Assembly (NCBI RefSeq): GCF_000024025.1 | Contig: NC_013131.1 | Coordinates: 1,302,001 to 1,366,000 of the forward strand | Source: Catenulispora acidiphila DSM 44928 | Lineage (GTDB): Bacteria; Actinomycetota; Actinomycetes; Streptomycetales; Catenulisporaceae | Reading direction: 5' to 3' | DNA: 64,000 bases | Notes under the pieces: generated by a model | What the model was told of the DNA's origin: nothing | Database searches by the model: none | The model's input: the letters and a program-made list of their open reading frames with translations, nothing else | Position numbers and translations under genes: made by a program | Part shown: piece after piece, positions 33,903-42,987 of the stretch | Layout of the letters: each line of letters opens with the position of its first letter | Position numbering within the stretch: the stretch's first letter is position 1

Positions 33903-36616
33903 ACACCCAAGGAGCCGTCACCATAGGCGCGGCGACCGCAGCCGGTCTGACGCCGCAGAGCTCGCCGGAAGACTTCACCTTCACCCTCCGGCTGACCGGC
34001 GGCGACGCGAAGTCCGTCGCGGACTTCTTCCAGGGCATGGCCGAGAAGGAGCGCCGCACCTACATCAAACCCCTGAGAGAGTTCCTGCGCTCGATCGGCT
34101 GGCGCACGATGAACCAGGACGAGAACTGGCGCGACTTCCACCAGCGCCGCAGCCTCGCGATGCGGACCCTGACCCCGACGGCGCTGGCGGTGTTCTCCAC
34201 GGCTTCCGCGACCGCGAAGTTCCTGCGGAGCGCGCAGCGTTCGGACTCCTTCGACCCTTCCCAGACCGCTGCGATCCGGCAGATCCTGGCCGATCGGGCT
34301 CCGGCCTGGCTGCCCGATCTGCCCGCCGCCCTGCTGGAGACGCTCGAGCCGGAAGACCTCTACCGGCTGGTGGAAGTGGTCGGCGACGTGGCGCAGATCC
34401 CCTTGCCCGCGACGCGCGAGTTCGTGCGCGTCTGGGGCGTGAAGTACCGCTGGACCACCGACGAGGACCGGACGCGGGACCAGATCCTGGCCGATCCGCG
34501 GCTCGCCGAACTGGCGCCGCTGGTCTTCGACGACGACGAGAACGACGATCTGTTCCCCGCCTGGTCTGTCTTCCGCCGCACGGTGCTCTCGGCGGTGAAG
34601 GAGGGCAAGGTCCCCCGCGCCGAGGTGCTGGACGCCAGCCTGCGCCGGCTGCTGCGCGGCGGCCGCCCCGGCGCGCTGCAGGACCACCTGGCGTTCTGGA
34701 CCGCGCTGGAGCCGGTCGACGGCGAGATCGTCGAGCGCGTCTCCAGCTGTATCAGCCTGCTGTCGTCGCAGAGCGGGACGGTCGCGCGGACCTTCCTGGC
34801 GGCGCTGAAGAAGGCCTCCGACGCCGGCCTGCTCGACCTCGAGCCGGCGCTCGAGGCGGCGTCGATCGCGGTGACGCGCCCGGAGAAGAACGTGGTCAAG
34901 ACCACCTTGGGCTGGCTGGACTCGCTCGCCGCCGGGAATCCGGCCCGCGCCGGGCAGATGGTTGGAGCGATCGCGACGGCGTTCAGCGGGCAGGCGGCGG
35001 ATCTGCAGGAGCGCGCGGTGAAGCTGGTCGGCAAGCACGCGAAGGCGCTGGGGGAGGACGAGCGCGAGCGGCTGGCCGCCGAGGCACGGATCCACCTCGC
35101 TCCGGACCTCGCCGCGAGGCTCGCCGGGCTGCTCAAGGTTTCGCAGGACTCTCCGATCGACGATGCCGGCCTCGGCTATCCCGACGTGGCACCGTATGTG
35201 CCGCGTCCGCTGCTGCCGCCGATCGGGTCGCCCGCGGAGCTGGCCGAGGTGTTCGGCGCGTTGATGCACGCCGATCCGGTCGAGGCGATGGTCTTCGAGC
35301 GGATGCTCGAGGCGGTCGTGGTGTTCGAGCGGACGGACCCGGCGGCGCTGCGGGAGGCGCTGGCGCCGGTCGTCGAGCGCTGGTGGCCGGGGTGGGACTG
35401 GACCAAGGACCAGTCGGCGGTGACGCCGCGGACAGCCATGTGCGTCCTCGTCGCCGCGGCTGCCGGAATGGGCGGCGACGCGCGGCGGCATCCGCACCGG
35501 GCCGGGGTGAAGCAGCTGTGGTCGCGGGCGCGGGCGCGGGGGTGGGGCATCGGCTGGTGGCGCCGGACGCGGACGACGCCTGCCGACTTCCTGATCATGC
35601 GGGCCGCCGAAGTGCACGCGGCGCTGGGGATGCCGGACCTGCCGCCGCTGGTGTCGGTGCCGACGTCGCCGACCGGCGCGATCGAGCCGGCGGTGCTGGC
35701 GGCGCGCCTGCGTCAGTGCCAGGCGCAGGGCTGCGAGCCGTTGGAGGCGGACTTCCATCAGGCGCTGCTGCGGCTGCCGGAGGACTGCGGGGACGTGGAT
35801 GTCAGCGGCCTGACATCGAAGGCGGGGGTGCGGTTCGCGGCGTGGGTGGCCGGCGAGCGGATCGTGTTGCCGCAGCCGCGGATACCGGACGCGGAGGAGC
35901 GCGAGGAGGAGCGCAGCCGCGGTCACGCCGACAGCCGGCGTCGGGCGATGCGGGGCGAGGACGTGGTGCCGGAGACGCTGCTGGATCTCGCGCCGGGTGT
36001 CTGGCGCGAGCCGGACCATTGCCGGGACCAGTCGGACTGGATGGCCTGCTGGCCCGCGATCGTGCCCTCGCGCCCGGATCTGGCGGCGCTGGCGATGATC
36101 GGCGGCGTGGGCTGGAGCACGGCGCCGCCCTCGCCGGAGTCCGCGGTCGTGCTCGCGGAGCAGGACGGTCCGCAGGGCGGTACGCATCAGGTGATCGCCG
36201 CCCGGCTCGCCAGCGACGACGTGCAGCTGCGCGCGTCAGGCGTCGACGCGGCGCTGGTGCTCGCCGCGCGCGGGCTGCTGGAGCCGGCGATGCTGAGCGC
36301 CGCGCTGACGAGCGAGCTGAGAGCCTCGGCGTCGGGGCTGCGGCGGTTGGTCCCGGCACTGCGGGACGTGGCCAACGGCGGCGCGGCGCGGGCGGTGTGG
36401 GAGACGGTCGCGCTGATGCTGCCGCGCGTGGTGCCGCCGGCGGTGCCGAAGACGCTGTCGGGTACGACGGAACTGCTGGTGCTGGCGACGGAACTGGCCG
36501 GGACGTTGGGGGTCCGCACGCCGATCGCCACGGTCGGGGCGCTCGCGGAGAAGAAGGGCGGGAGCGCGGTGACGAACGCGGCGCGGCGGTTGGAGGCGGT
36601 GCTGCGAGCCGGTTGA
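33899..36616 (+). CDS. DUF6493-like large helical-repeat protein
   Basis: A 905-residue soluble, predominantly alpha-helical protein. Repeating amphipathic helix pairs, for example PRAEVLDASLRRLLRGGRPGALQDHL, VARTFLAALKKASDAGLLDLEPALEAASIAVTRPEKNVVKTTLGWLDSLAA and ADLQERAVKLVGKHAKALGEDERERL, suggest a HEAT-like solenoid; the C-terminal 250 residues again read as helical repeats. The family assignment to DUF6493 is by recognition of these blocks and of the SWIM-protein partner. No signal peptide, membrane helix or catalytic motif. It starts inside the stop of the SWIM gene, so stoichiometric coproduction and a complex are likely. Confidence 0.75.
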   Translation: MNTQGAVTIGAATAAGLTPQSSPEDFTFTLRLTGGDAKSVADFFQGMAEKERRTYIKPLREFLRSIGWRTMNQDENWRDFHQRRSLAMRTLTPTALAVFSTASATAKFLRSAQRSDSFDPSQTAAIRQILADRAPAWLPDLPAALLETLEPEDLYRLVEVVGDVAQIPLPATREFVRVWGVKYRWTTDEDRTRDQILADPRLAELAPLVFDDDENDDLFPAWSVFRRTVLSAVKEGKVPRAEVLDASLRRLLRGGRPGALQDHLAFWTALEPVDGEIVERVSSCISLLSSQSGTVARTFLAALKKASDAGLLDLEPALEAASIAVTRPEKNVVKTTLGWLDSLAAGNPARAGQMVGAIATAFSGQAADLQERAVKLVGKHAKALGEDERERLAAEARIHLAPDLAARLAGLLKVSQDSPIDDAGLGYPDVAPYVPRPLLPPIGSPAELAEVFGALMHADPVEAMVFERMLEAVVVFERTDPAALREALAPVVERWWPGWDWTKDQSAVTPRTAMCVLVAAAAGMGGDARRHPHRAGVKQLWSRARARGWGIGWWRRTRTTPADFLIMRAAEVHAALGMPDLPPLVSVPTSPTGAIEPAVLAARLRQCQAQGCEPLEADFHQALLRLPEDCGDVDVSGLTSKAGVRFAAWVAGERIVLPQPRIPDAEEREEERSRGHADSRRRAMRGEDVVPETLLDLAPGVWREPDHCRDQSDWMACWPAIVPSRPDLAALAMIGGVGWSTAPPSPESAVVLAEQDGPQGGTHQVIAARLASDDVQLRASGVDAALVLAARGLLEPAMLSAALTSELRASASGLRRLVPALRDVANGGAARAVWETVALMLPRVVPPAVPKTLSGTTELLVLATELAGTLGVRTPIATVGALAEKKGGSAVTNAARRLEAVLRAG

Positions 36617-36669
36617 AGACTGACGAGAACTGAGGGGAACCGGTTGGTCGCCGCCCGCGTCCAAGGCTC

Positions 36670-37557
36670 ATGAAGATGAGCAAGTACTTGTACGCTGTCG
36701 CGCTCATCATCAGCGTGACAGGCTGCCAGAGTTCCGCGAAGGCCGGTGGCGGCGCCGGTTCGTCGTCGTCGGCCGGGGCGACCACGCCGAGCACGTCGGG
36801 CACGTCGAGCTCATCGAGTGCATCAAGCCCGTCGAGCCCGTCAGGGTCGGCGTCGGTCTCGCCCACGGTTCCGCTCCTCCCTCCGACCGGCGTCCTGACC
36901 CGGGTCGCCGAACTGAGCACCTCCGGCGGATTCGTCGGCACGAACGCGCTGGCAGTCCCGACGGTCGCCGTCTACTCCGACGGGACCGTCGTCCTGGCCG
37001 GCCAGAAGCGCCTGACCCTCACCCCCGGCGCCCTGGACATGCTCGTCAGTACCCTGCAAGACGACCTGAAGAGCCAACCGGCCACCACCGTCCTGCTGCC
37101 CAAGGGCGGCCACGCGAATCCGGACGAGTCCGCCACGGTCGTCGGCGTGTACCAGCCCGGCGGCAAGTATCAGACCGTCTCCGCCCTCGGCCTAAACACC
37201 GGCACAGCGTCGCAGTACCCTGCGCCGGTGGCCGACGCCTTCGCGAAGGTGCAGGCGCTCACCACCGACGCCGCCACGCCGTACACCACCACCAAGGTCC
37301 GCTACGTCCTGCAGTGCTCTCCGCAGGAGAACAGTCCCCAGAAGCCGTGGCCCACAGGGCTTCCGCAACCGGCGCGGAGCCAACCGGTCAACTGCTCGGA
37401 AGCGCACAACGCCGACGGCGCCGTCGCCGCCGCCGTACGGGCCGCGTGCACCGACACCAACACCCGGCAGCCGCAACCCGCGGTGACCGTCTACGGCTCG
37501 GCCAGTGGCGCGCGCATCTGCCGCTGGCGCTACGCGCTCCCCGACGAGACGTCCTGA
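36670..37557 (+). CDS. Putative lipoprotein of unknown function
   Basis: A 295-residue secreted lipoprotein: signal peptide MKMSKYLYAVALIISVTGCQ with lipobox SVTGC (Cys19), then a Ser/Thr/Gly/Pro-rich flexible tether to about residue 75. The mature domain (VLTRVAELSTSGGFVGTNALAVPTVAVYSDGTVVL ... LTPGALDMLVSTLQDDL) is beta-rich and its last third contains four cysteines (LQCSPQ, NCSEAH, AACTDT, RICRWRY), probably disulfides. It is convergent with the ADP-ribosylglycohydrolase gene, 25 bp apart. Function unknown. Confidence 0.8.
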   Translation: MKMSKYLYAVALIISVTGCQSSAKAGGGAGSSSSAGATTPSTSGTSSSSSASSPSSPSGSASVSPTVPLLPPTGVLTRVAELSTSGGFVGTNALAVPTVAVYSDGTVVLAGQKRLTLTPGALDMLVSTLQDDLKSQPATTVLLPKGGHANPDESATVVGVYQPGGKYQTVSALGLNTGTASQYPAPVADAFAKVQALTTDAATPYTTTKVRYVLQCSPQENSPQKPWPTGLPQPARSQPVNCSEAHNADGAVAAAVRAACTDTNTRQPQPAVTVYGSASGARICRWRYALPDETS

Positions 37558-37582
37558 GCCCTCGGCGGCGCGCCTTCGGCGC

Positions 37583-38485
37583 TCACTCGACTCCGACCCA
37601 CTCCGGCAGCGCCTCGCAGCGCTTCAGCCACACCGCCGGGATGCCGGCCACGCCGACGCGGGATGCCACGATGCCGCCGACGATGGCGCACGTGGTGTCG
37701 ATGTCGCCGCCGACGCAGGCGGTGTCCCAGAAGGCGGTTTCGAAGTCGTCGAGGTGCTTGGCGGCGATCCACAGGCAGAAGGGGACGGTGTCCGGCGCCG
37801 AGATGTAGCGGCCGTTGCCGAGTGAGGCGGCGGCGCTGCGGGGGTCGGTCAGGGGGAGCAGGGTCATCGCGTTGCCGATGCCGTCGCGGACCATTCCCGG
37901 CGGGGTGCGTTCGGCGATCTCGTCGAGGAAGTCGTGGCCGGACAGGCCGGAGGAGGAGGTGTCGGTGGCCAGGGCGGCGGCGACGGCGACCGCCACGGCG
38001 CCCGCGACGCCTTCGGGGTGCGTGTGCGTCACCTCCGCCGACGCTGTCGCCTCGGCGACCACGCGGTCCAGGTCTGCTGAGCCGTACCAGGCGCCGAGGG
38101 GTGCCACGCGCATCGCGGCGCCGTTGCCCCAGGAGCCCTTGCCGTCGAACATGCCCTCGGCCTGTTCGCGCCAGTCGGCGCCTTCCTGGCGGATGAGGCG
38201 GAGCATGCGGTTCACGCCGGCGCCGTAGCCGCGGTCGAAGTCGTGGTGCGCGGCGAAGGACCGCGCCAGGGCGTTCTGGTCGGCGCGGCCGTGGTCGCGC
38301 AGGACGGCCAGGACCGAGCACGCCATCTCGGTGTCGTCGGTCCAGAACCAGGGGTCCGGGGGAAGGCGGCGGTCGGTGAGGAGCGGCTGGTTCAGCGGGA
38401 TGAAGTAGCAGGCGCCCACCGCGTCGCCCACGGCCAGGCCGCGGAGCGACGCGACGGCGCGGGCAAGGGAGCGGTCGTCGGTCAT
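37583..38485 (-). CDS. ADP-ribosylglycohydrolase-family protein (DraG/ARH-like)
   Basis: A 300-residue all-helical ADP-ribosylglycohydrolase. Metal-binding motifs are present: GLAVGDAVGACYF near the N-terminus, WFWTDDTEMACSVL (the TDDT acidic cluster) and AFWDTACVGGDIDTTCAIVGGIVA (the GGDxDT cluster) near the C-terminus. These enzymes use two Mg2+ or Mn2+ ions to remove ADP-ribose from arginine, DNA or small molecules. A GTCATG/CATGAC inverted repeat (38481-38486 and 38502-38507) covers the start codon region and could be an operator. Divergent to the MFS gene. Confidence 0.9.
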   Translation of the reverse strand: MTDDRSLARAVASLRGLAVGDAVGACYFIPLNQPLLTDRRLPPDPWFWTDDTEMACSVLAVLRDHGRADQNALARSFAAHHDFDRGYGAGVNRMLRLIRQEGADWREQAEGMFDGKGSWGNGAAMRVAPLGAWYGSADLDRVVAEATASAEVTHTHPEGVAGAVAVAVAAALATDTSSSGLSGHDFLDEIAERTPPGMVRDGIGNAMTLLPLTDPRSAAASLGNGRYISAPDTVPFCLWIAAKHLDDFETAFWDTACVGGDIDTTCAIVGGIVASRVGVAGIPAVWLKRCEALPEWVGVE

Positions 38486-38633
38486 GTCTCACTTCTTACC
38501 GCATGACATACCACTAACTCACTTCGCTTCGATCGGGGCGCCTCGGGCGCGCCCGCGCGCGCGGTGCCGCCGCCCGGATTCCCACTCGTCTTTGTCGGCG
38601 GCGTCTGCGATGATCTGCGTGGGAAGGAAACAA

Positions 38634-39983
38634 GTGCTCAAGCTCATCACCCCTTACAAGCCGATCCTGGCCATCCCCGGGACCCGGGCTCTGTTCGTCG
38701 TCGCCTTCGTGGCGCGGCTGCCGCTGACCGCCAAGTCCATGGCGCTGACGCTGCATGTCGTGCTCGACCAGGGCGGCAGCTACGCCGCGGCCGGTCTGGC
38801 GAGCATGGTGATGACCATCGGCATGGGCGTCGGCTCGCCGATGCTGGGGCGGATGGTGGACCACCGCGGGCTCAAGCCGGTGCTGCTGCTGACCGGCGCG
38901 TCGGAGGCGGTGTACTGGGTGACGGCGCCGTTCCTGCCGTATCCGGTGCTGCTGGGGACCACCTTCCTGCTCGGCGGCGTCCTCGGCGTACCGGTGTTCT
39001 CGATCATCCGGCAGGCGGTCGCCGCACGCGTGCCCGACAGCCTCCGGCGCCAGGCCTTCGCCCTGGACTCGATGATCGTGGAACTGGTCTTCATGGTCGG
39101 CCCGGCACTGGCGATCGCGACGATCACCTCGATGCACACCGCGACGGCGACGATGGCCGCGATCGGCATCCTGACCATCGGCTCGGTGGTGACGATGTGG
39201 CTCCTGAACCCGCCGATCGGCCACCACGCCGCAGGCGGGGACGGCACGCGGCCCGAGAAGGTCGCACTGAGCACATGGGTCCGGCCCGCGTTCGTGCTGG
39301 TACTCGCCACCGGCACCGCGGCGAACCTGGTACTCGCCGGAACCGACATCTCCATCACCGCCCTCCTGCGCCAGCAGAACGCGGTGAGCATGGCGGGCGT
39401 CTGCATCTTCGCCTGGTGCCTCCTGTCGCTGATCGGCGGCTTCTGGCACGGCTCGACCCAGCGGCCGTGGCGCCTGCCGGTCCTGATGCTGCTGCTGGGC
39501 GCGGGCACGATCCCGGTCGGCTTCATCGGCCAATTCGGCTGGTGGTGGCTGGCACTGATCCTGCTCCCCGCCGGCTTCATGTGCGCCCCGACGCTGTCCT
39601 CCACCGCCGAGGCGGTCGCGGCTTCGGTCCCGGCCTCCGCACGCGGCCAGGCGATGGGATTGCAGGGCTCTGCGATGACCCTCGGCGGCGCCATAGGCGC
39701 ACCCCTGGCCGGCACGGTGGTGGACGCCTCGTCGCCGCCCTGGGCGTTCGCCACGACCGGCGCGATCGGCGTCGCGCTGGCCGCCGCGATGCTGGCGTAC
39801 CAGCGGTTCGCGGGACCGGCTGCGGTGGCGGCGCCTATGCCGACGCCGGCAGCAGTGCCGGCATCGGCTCTGGTACCGGCGCAGGCATCGCTGGCGGCAC
39901 CGACACCAACACAGCCGGTACCGGTCGCCGCAGGCGTCGCGATCGACGCCGAGGCCGCCGCTCTGGCGACGGCGGCCTGCTAG
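38634..39983 (+). CDS. MFS transporter
   Basis: A 449-residue major-facilitator protein with about 12 membrane helices, including RALFVVAFVARLPLTAKSMALTLHVVL, the loop-2/3 motif GRMVDHRGLKPVL and, in the second half, GQAMGLQGSAMTLGGAIGAPLAGTVVD. The last 45 residues are Ala/Pro/Thr-rich and cytoplasmic. GTG 38634 is chosen: it has AAGGA at 38624-38628 and gives the typical N-terminus MLKLITPYKPILAIPG; longer in-frame starts add 50 Arg/Ser-rich residues. Likely a drug or metabolite efflux pump; substrate unknown. It shares a TAG/CTA overlap with the convergent Fic gene. Confidence 0.88.
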   Translation: MLKLITPYKPILAIPGTRALFVVAFVARLPLTAKSMALTLHVVLDQGGSYAAAGLASMVMTIGMGVGSPMLGRMVDHRGLKPVLLLTGASEAVYWVTAPFLPYPVLLGTTFLLGGVLGVPVFSIIRQAVAARVPDSLRRQAFALDSMIVELVFMVGPALAIATITSMHTATATMAAIGILTIGSVVTMWLLNPPIGHHAAGGDGTRPEKVALSTWVRPAFVLVLATGTAANLVLAGTDISITALLRQQNAVSMAGVCIFAWCLLSLIGGFWHGSTQRPWRLPVLMLLLGAGTIPVGFIGQFGWWWLALILLPAGFMCAPTLSSTAEAVAASVPASARGQAMGLQGSAMTLGGAIGAPLAGTVVDASSPPWAFATTGAIGVALAAAMLAYQRFAGPAAVAAPMPTPAAVPASALVPAQASLAAPTPTQPVPVAAGVAIDAEAAALATAAC

Positions 39984-41356
39984 CGCCAGGCGAGCTCGAT
40001 GTGTCGGGCGAGTGTCAGCGGTGCCTGCGGGTCGTCGGCTTGATACGAGACGCGCCGTAGCAGGGCGACGGACCCAAGCTGGACGTCCTCGCGCGCGAGG
40101 ACGAAGACGGCGGTGAGGAACGCGGCCCGGGCGTTGCCGTCGTCGAAGGGGTGAAAGAAGCAGACGTCCAGGTACGCGCGGGCAGCACGCAGACTCAGAG
40201 GCGCGGCGCCGTCGCCCTCGCCGTCGGCGCTCTCGGCCAGACAGCCGTCAAAGCGGGCGCGGGTGTCCGTGCCGATCCCGTAGCGCTCCCTACCGCCCTT
40301 GGCGAAGGCCGGCAAGTCGCGGAACGACGGCGGCTGCGGAGTGTTCAGGACGTGCTGCTGCCAGCGGCGCAGCAGCTCGAAATCGAGCACCGAACCGCGA
40401 GCGGCGTCGGCCCGCGCCATGTCCAACGCGGCGAGGAGGCCTTGCGCGCGGGCGGGATCCAGCGAGCCGTCGAAGGCACGGATGTCTTCGGCGGCACCGT
40501 CGCGCAATAAGGCGAGCGGCTTGCTCCCGGTAGCCGTGCCGGTCTTGCGGTAGCCGTGGGCATCGGTACCGGTCCCGACGTCTCGCGGCTGTGCGCTCCT
40601 GCGTATCGCCAGCCAGCGTTCAAGGTGGTCTGGCACGGGACCGGATGCCTCCGCGCCGCCATCAGGCTGTCGGGACGACGCGAGCTTGCTTGCCACCTCG
40701 TCGAGCAGGACCGTGTCCGGACTGGTCCAGCTCTCGAACCGCCCGCCGATCGCCTGCTCGACCAAGTCCTGCGCGGTGCGGGGCGCGACGCCCCACCGGT
40801 TCAGGAACCAGGTGAGCACTTGAACGCAGTGCCCGTACCAGCCGCTTGCGCAGCCGGTGCGCTCGATGACCTGCACGATCACGGCGTGGACAGCGCGACT
40901 CCCCACGATGCGTCCATCCTCGACAGCGGCCCGGTCGAGCGGGTACGCCTCGAACCACCCGGCGAGACTCTCCAGCCATTCGCGCCACTCGATCAGCGCC
41001 GCGACGACCCGGGTGATCGTTTCCTCAGGGGTCTTGATCGAATGCTGCGTACAGCACCAGTTCCGTACCGGCCCGCCGTCGTGGTCGCCTTCGCCAGTCG
41101 CCCAGCGCCAGCCCAGGGCCCACAGGCCGTAATGCTGCGCGAGGGCGTGCGACATGGCCTTGGCCCACAGCTCCGCTTCACCAGAACCCCATGCGCTCAT
41201 CTCCGGGCTGCCAATGGGCGCGTCGGGGCGGTGTGGCACCCGGCGTGCCGGGCCGAGGGACCGTACTACGCGGTCTGCCGCCGCACTGTCGAAGGGGTGG
41301 CGGGACGGGTCTACCTCGTCCCAGCTCAGAGAGCCGGGATGCAGATCGGAGATCAC
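39980..41356 (-). CDS. Fic-domain protein
   Basis: A 458-residue protein whose C-terminal part carries the exact Fic active-site motif HPFDDGNAR (residues 402-410; His402 is the catalytic base and the GN-x-R loop binds the nucleotide). Fic enzymes transfer AMP or another phosphate-containing moiety to Ser, Thr or Tyr of target proteins. Residues 1-300 are unlike usual Fic proteins and contain Trp-rich helices (HYGLWALGWRWATGEG, WREWLESLAGWFEAYP) and may hold the target-recognition part. No inhibitory (S/T)xxxE(G/N) motif was recognised. GTG start at 41356. No antitoxin-like partner gene is adjacent. Confidence 0.85.
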   Translation of the reverse strand: MISDLHPGSLSWDEVDPSRHPFDSAAADRVVRSLGPARRVPHRPDAPIGSPEMSAWGSGEAELWAKAMSHALAQHYGLWALGWRWATGEGDHDGGPVRNWCCTQHSIKTPEETITRVVAALIEWREWLESLAGWFEAYPLDRAAVEDGRIVGSRAVHAVIVQVIERTGCASGWYGHCVQVLTWFLNRWGVAPRTAQDLVEQAIGGRFESWTSPDTVLLDEVASKLASSRQPDGGAEASGPVPDHLERWLAIRRSAQPRDVGTGTDAHGYRKTGTATGSKPLALLRDGAAEDIRAFDGSLDPARAQGLLAALDMARADAARGSVLDFELLRRWQQHVLNTPQPPSFRDLPAFAKGGRERYGIGTDTRARFDGCLAESADGEGDGAAPLSLRAARAYLDVCFFHPFDDGNARAAFLTAVFVLAREDVQLGSVALLRRVSYQADDPQAPLTLARHIELAWR

Positions 41357-41412
41357 TGTGTCAGCCTGCTAAGTCTGCGTGCGGGGGAGGGGGCACCTGG
41401 TTTTCCGAGGCC

Positions 41413-42279
41413 TCACACCCGCTTCGGCGTCGTCACCACCACCAGCTCGCTCCCGTCCTCGGACAGCGTCAGCTCCGCGGTCAGTGACGCCAGCTCCCCG
41501 AGTCGGTGCAGGTGCGTGCCGCCGCAGGGGATCTCGACGGTGCGCTCCGGCAGTTCGCAGACCCATTGGCGGCGTGCTGTGAGCTCCGGGCCGGGGGTGT
41601 CGATGCGGATTGTGGCGTCCTGGGACAGCCATTCGGCGAGGCGGGTGTTGATCTTCTCGGTCAGCTCGGGCAGCGTCTCGCGGAGGCCTTCGGGGTCGAA
41701 GCCCTTCTTGCGGAGGGACTTGCCGAGGCGGTAGCGGTCGGTGCTGGCGTCCAGGGCGATGCGGGAGGTGTCCATCGCGAGGCTGTCGAAGTCGGGGTGG
41801 TTCAGGCCGTCGGTGCGGGCTTCTTTGCGCCAGCGGTCGGTGAGGGCTTCGTTCAGGGCCAGGGCCATCAGGTGGCAGCCGGTGTGGGAGGCGGACAGGG
41901 CTGCGCGGCGGGCTTCGTCGACGCGCAGTTCTACGGCGGTGCCTGGTGCCGGAGCTTCGGCCTTGTCCAGGATGTGCACCGCCAGCCATTGCCAGCTCTC
42001 GTCTCCGCGCCGGACCGGGATGTCCGTCCCGAGGGCGAACTCCCCGTCCGGGCCCACGCCGCCGGTGACGCAGTCCGCCACCGCGTGCTCCGCTCCGGCG
42101 GCGCGCAGGACGCCGGTGTCGCCGGGCTGGTCGGGCCAGCTGTGGTCCAGCGGGTGGAACGGGGTGGTGTCGACGATCACGCCCGCACCCTCCGCCAGCG
42201 CGTGCACGGCCAGGACCGTCGCGGTCCCGGACGTCGCGCCGGCGGGGAAGGTGACGAGGGTGGTGCTCAGCTCAGCCAT
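41413..42279 (-). CDS. Alanyl-tRNA editing protein, AlaX-like
   Basis: A 288-residue free-standing homologue of the AlaRS editing domain. It has the substrate-pocket [16 protein letters not shown] near the N-terminus, the zinc motif HxxxH (His132 and His136 in [10 protein letters not shown]) and CxxxH (Cys252 and His256 in [10 protein letters not shown]). AlaX proteins hydrolyse Ser-tRNA(Ala) or Gly-tRNA(Ala). The loop [10 protein letters not shown] departs from the usual FHPxGGGQPxD, so specificity may differ. It is divergent to dtd, another tRNA-proofreading gene, with only 44 bp between start codons. Confidence 0.85.
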   Translation of the reverse strand: MAELSTTLVTFPAGATSGTATVLAVHALAEGAGVIVDTTPFHPLDHSWPDQPGDTGVLRAAGAEHAVADCVTGGVGPDGEFALGTDIPVRRGDESWQWLAVHILDKAEAPAPGTAVELRVDEARRAALSASHTGCHLMALALNEALTDRWRKEARTDGLNHPDFDSLAMDTSRIALDASTDRYRLGKSLRKKGFDPEGLRETLPELTEKINTRLAEWLSQDATIRIDTPGPELTARRQWVCELPERTVEIPCGGTHLHRLGELASLTAELTLSEDGSELVVVTTPKRV

Positions 42280-42323
42280 GGCGCCATCGTCTCATCGGGG
42301 GCGCGGCGGGAGAGAATAGGCGC

Positions 42324-42770
42324 ATGCGAGCGGTGGTCCAGAGGGTGAGCGAGGCGTCGGTGCGGGTGGCCGGCGAGGTGGTCGGGGCGATCGAGGGACC
42401 GGGACTGGCCGTCCTGGTCGGCGTCACGCATGACGACACCCCGGCGAAGGCCGCGCAGTTGGCTCGCAAACTGTGGAGCCTTCGGCTTTTCGAAGGCGAG
42501 GTCGGCGAGCCGGGAACCGAGCAGTCATGCTCTGATTTCGGTGGGCCACTGCTTGTAATCAGCCAGTTCACGCTTTATGGCGACGCGCGCAAGGGCCGCC
42601 GCCCCACCTGGAGCGCCGCCGCGCCCGGACCGGTCGCCGAACCGCTGGTCGAGGTGGTCGTCGCCGAACTGCGCGGACTCGGCGCGAAAGTGGAGACCGG
42701 CCGATTCGGCGCGGATATGAAAGTGGCGCTCGTGAACGACGGTCCTTTCACCGTCGTCCTGGAGATCTGA
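42324..42770 (+). CDS. dtd: D-aminoacyl-tRNA deacylase
   Basis: A 148-residue DTD. Diagnostic motifs are [15 protein letters not shown] at the N-terminus, the catalytic [15 protein letters not shown] and the cross-dimer [10 protein letters not shown] with the Gly-cisPro pair that rejects L-amino acids. It hydrolyses D-aminoacyl-tRNA and also Gly-tRNA(Ala), releasing free tRNA. The length matches the family (145-150). No Shine-Dalgarno is seen before ATG 42324; GAGAAT at 42312-42317 is a weak -10 candidate for a leaderless mRNA. Divergent to the AlaX-like gene. Confidence 0.97.
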   Translation: MRAVVQRVSEASVRVAGEVVGAIEGPGLAVLVGVTHDDTPAKAAQLARKLWSLRLFEGEVGEPGTEQSCSDFGGPLLVISQFTLYGDARKGRRPTWSAAAPGPVAEPLVEVVVAELRGLGAKVETGRFGADMKVALVNDGPFTVVLEI

Positions 42771-42987
42771 AACCTCGGCAGGCCTTGGGAAATCCCCTCG
42801 AACAACAAGCGATGCATATCTAGTCGAGCAGCCCGCCGGTCTATATCATTTTCAACAATCACGACCTGGTGGCCACGTCGGAAGCGGTTTGCCGCTGCCT
42901 TCGTGAGATCCCGGGGCGCACTTCACGGCCGGCGCTGAGTCCCAGTCGCCGGCGCATCTCCTGGCGTCTTCGGCGAGGGCTGAGGTC

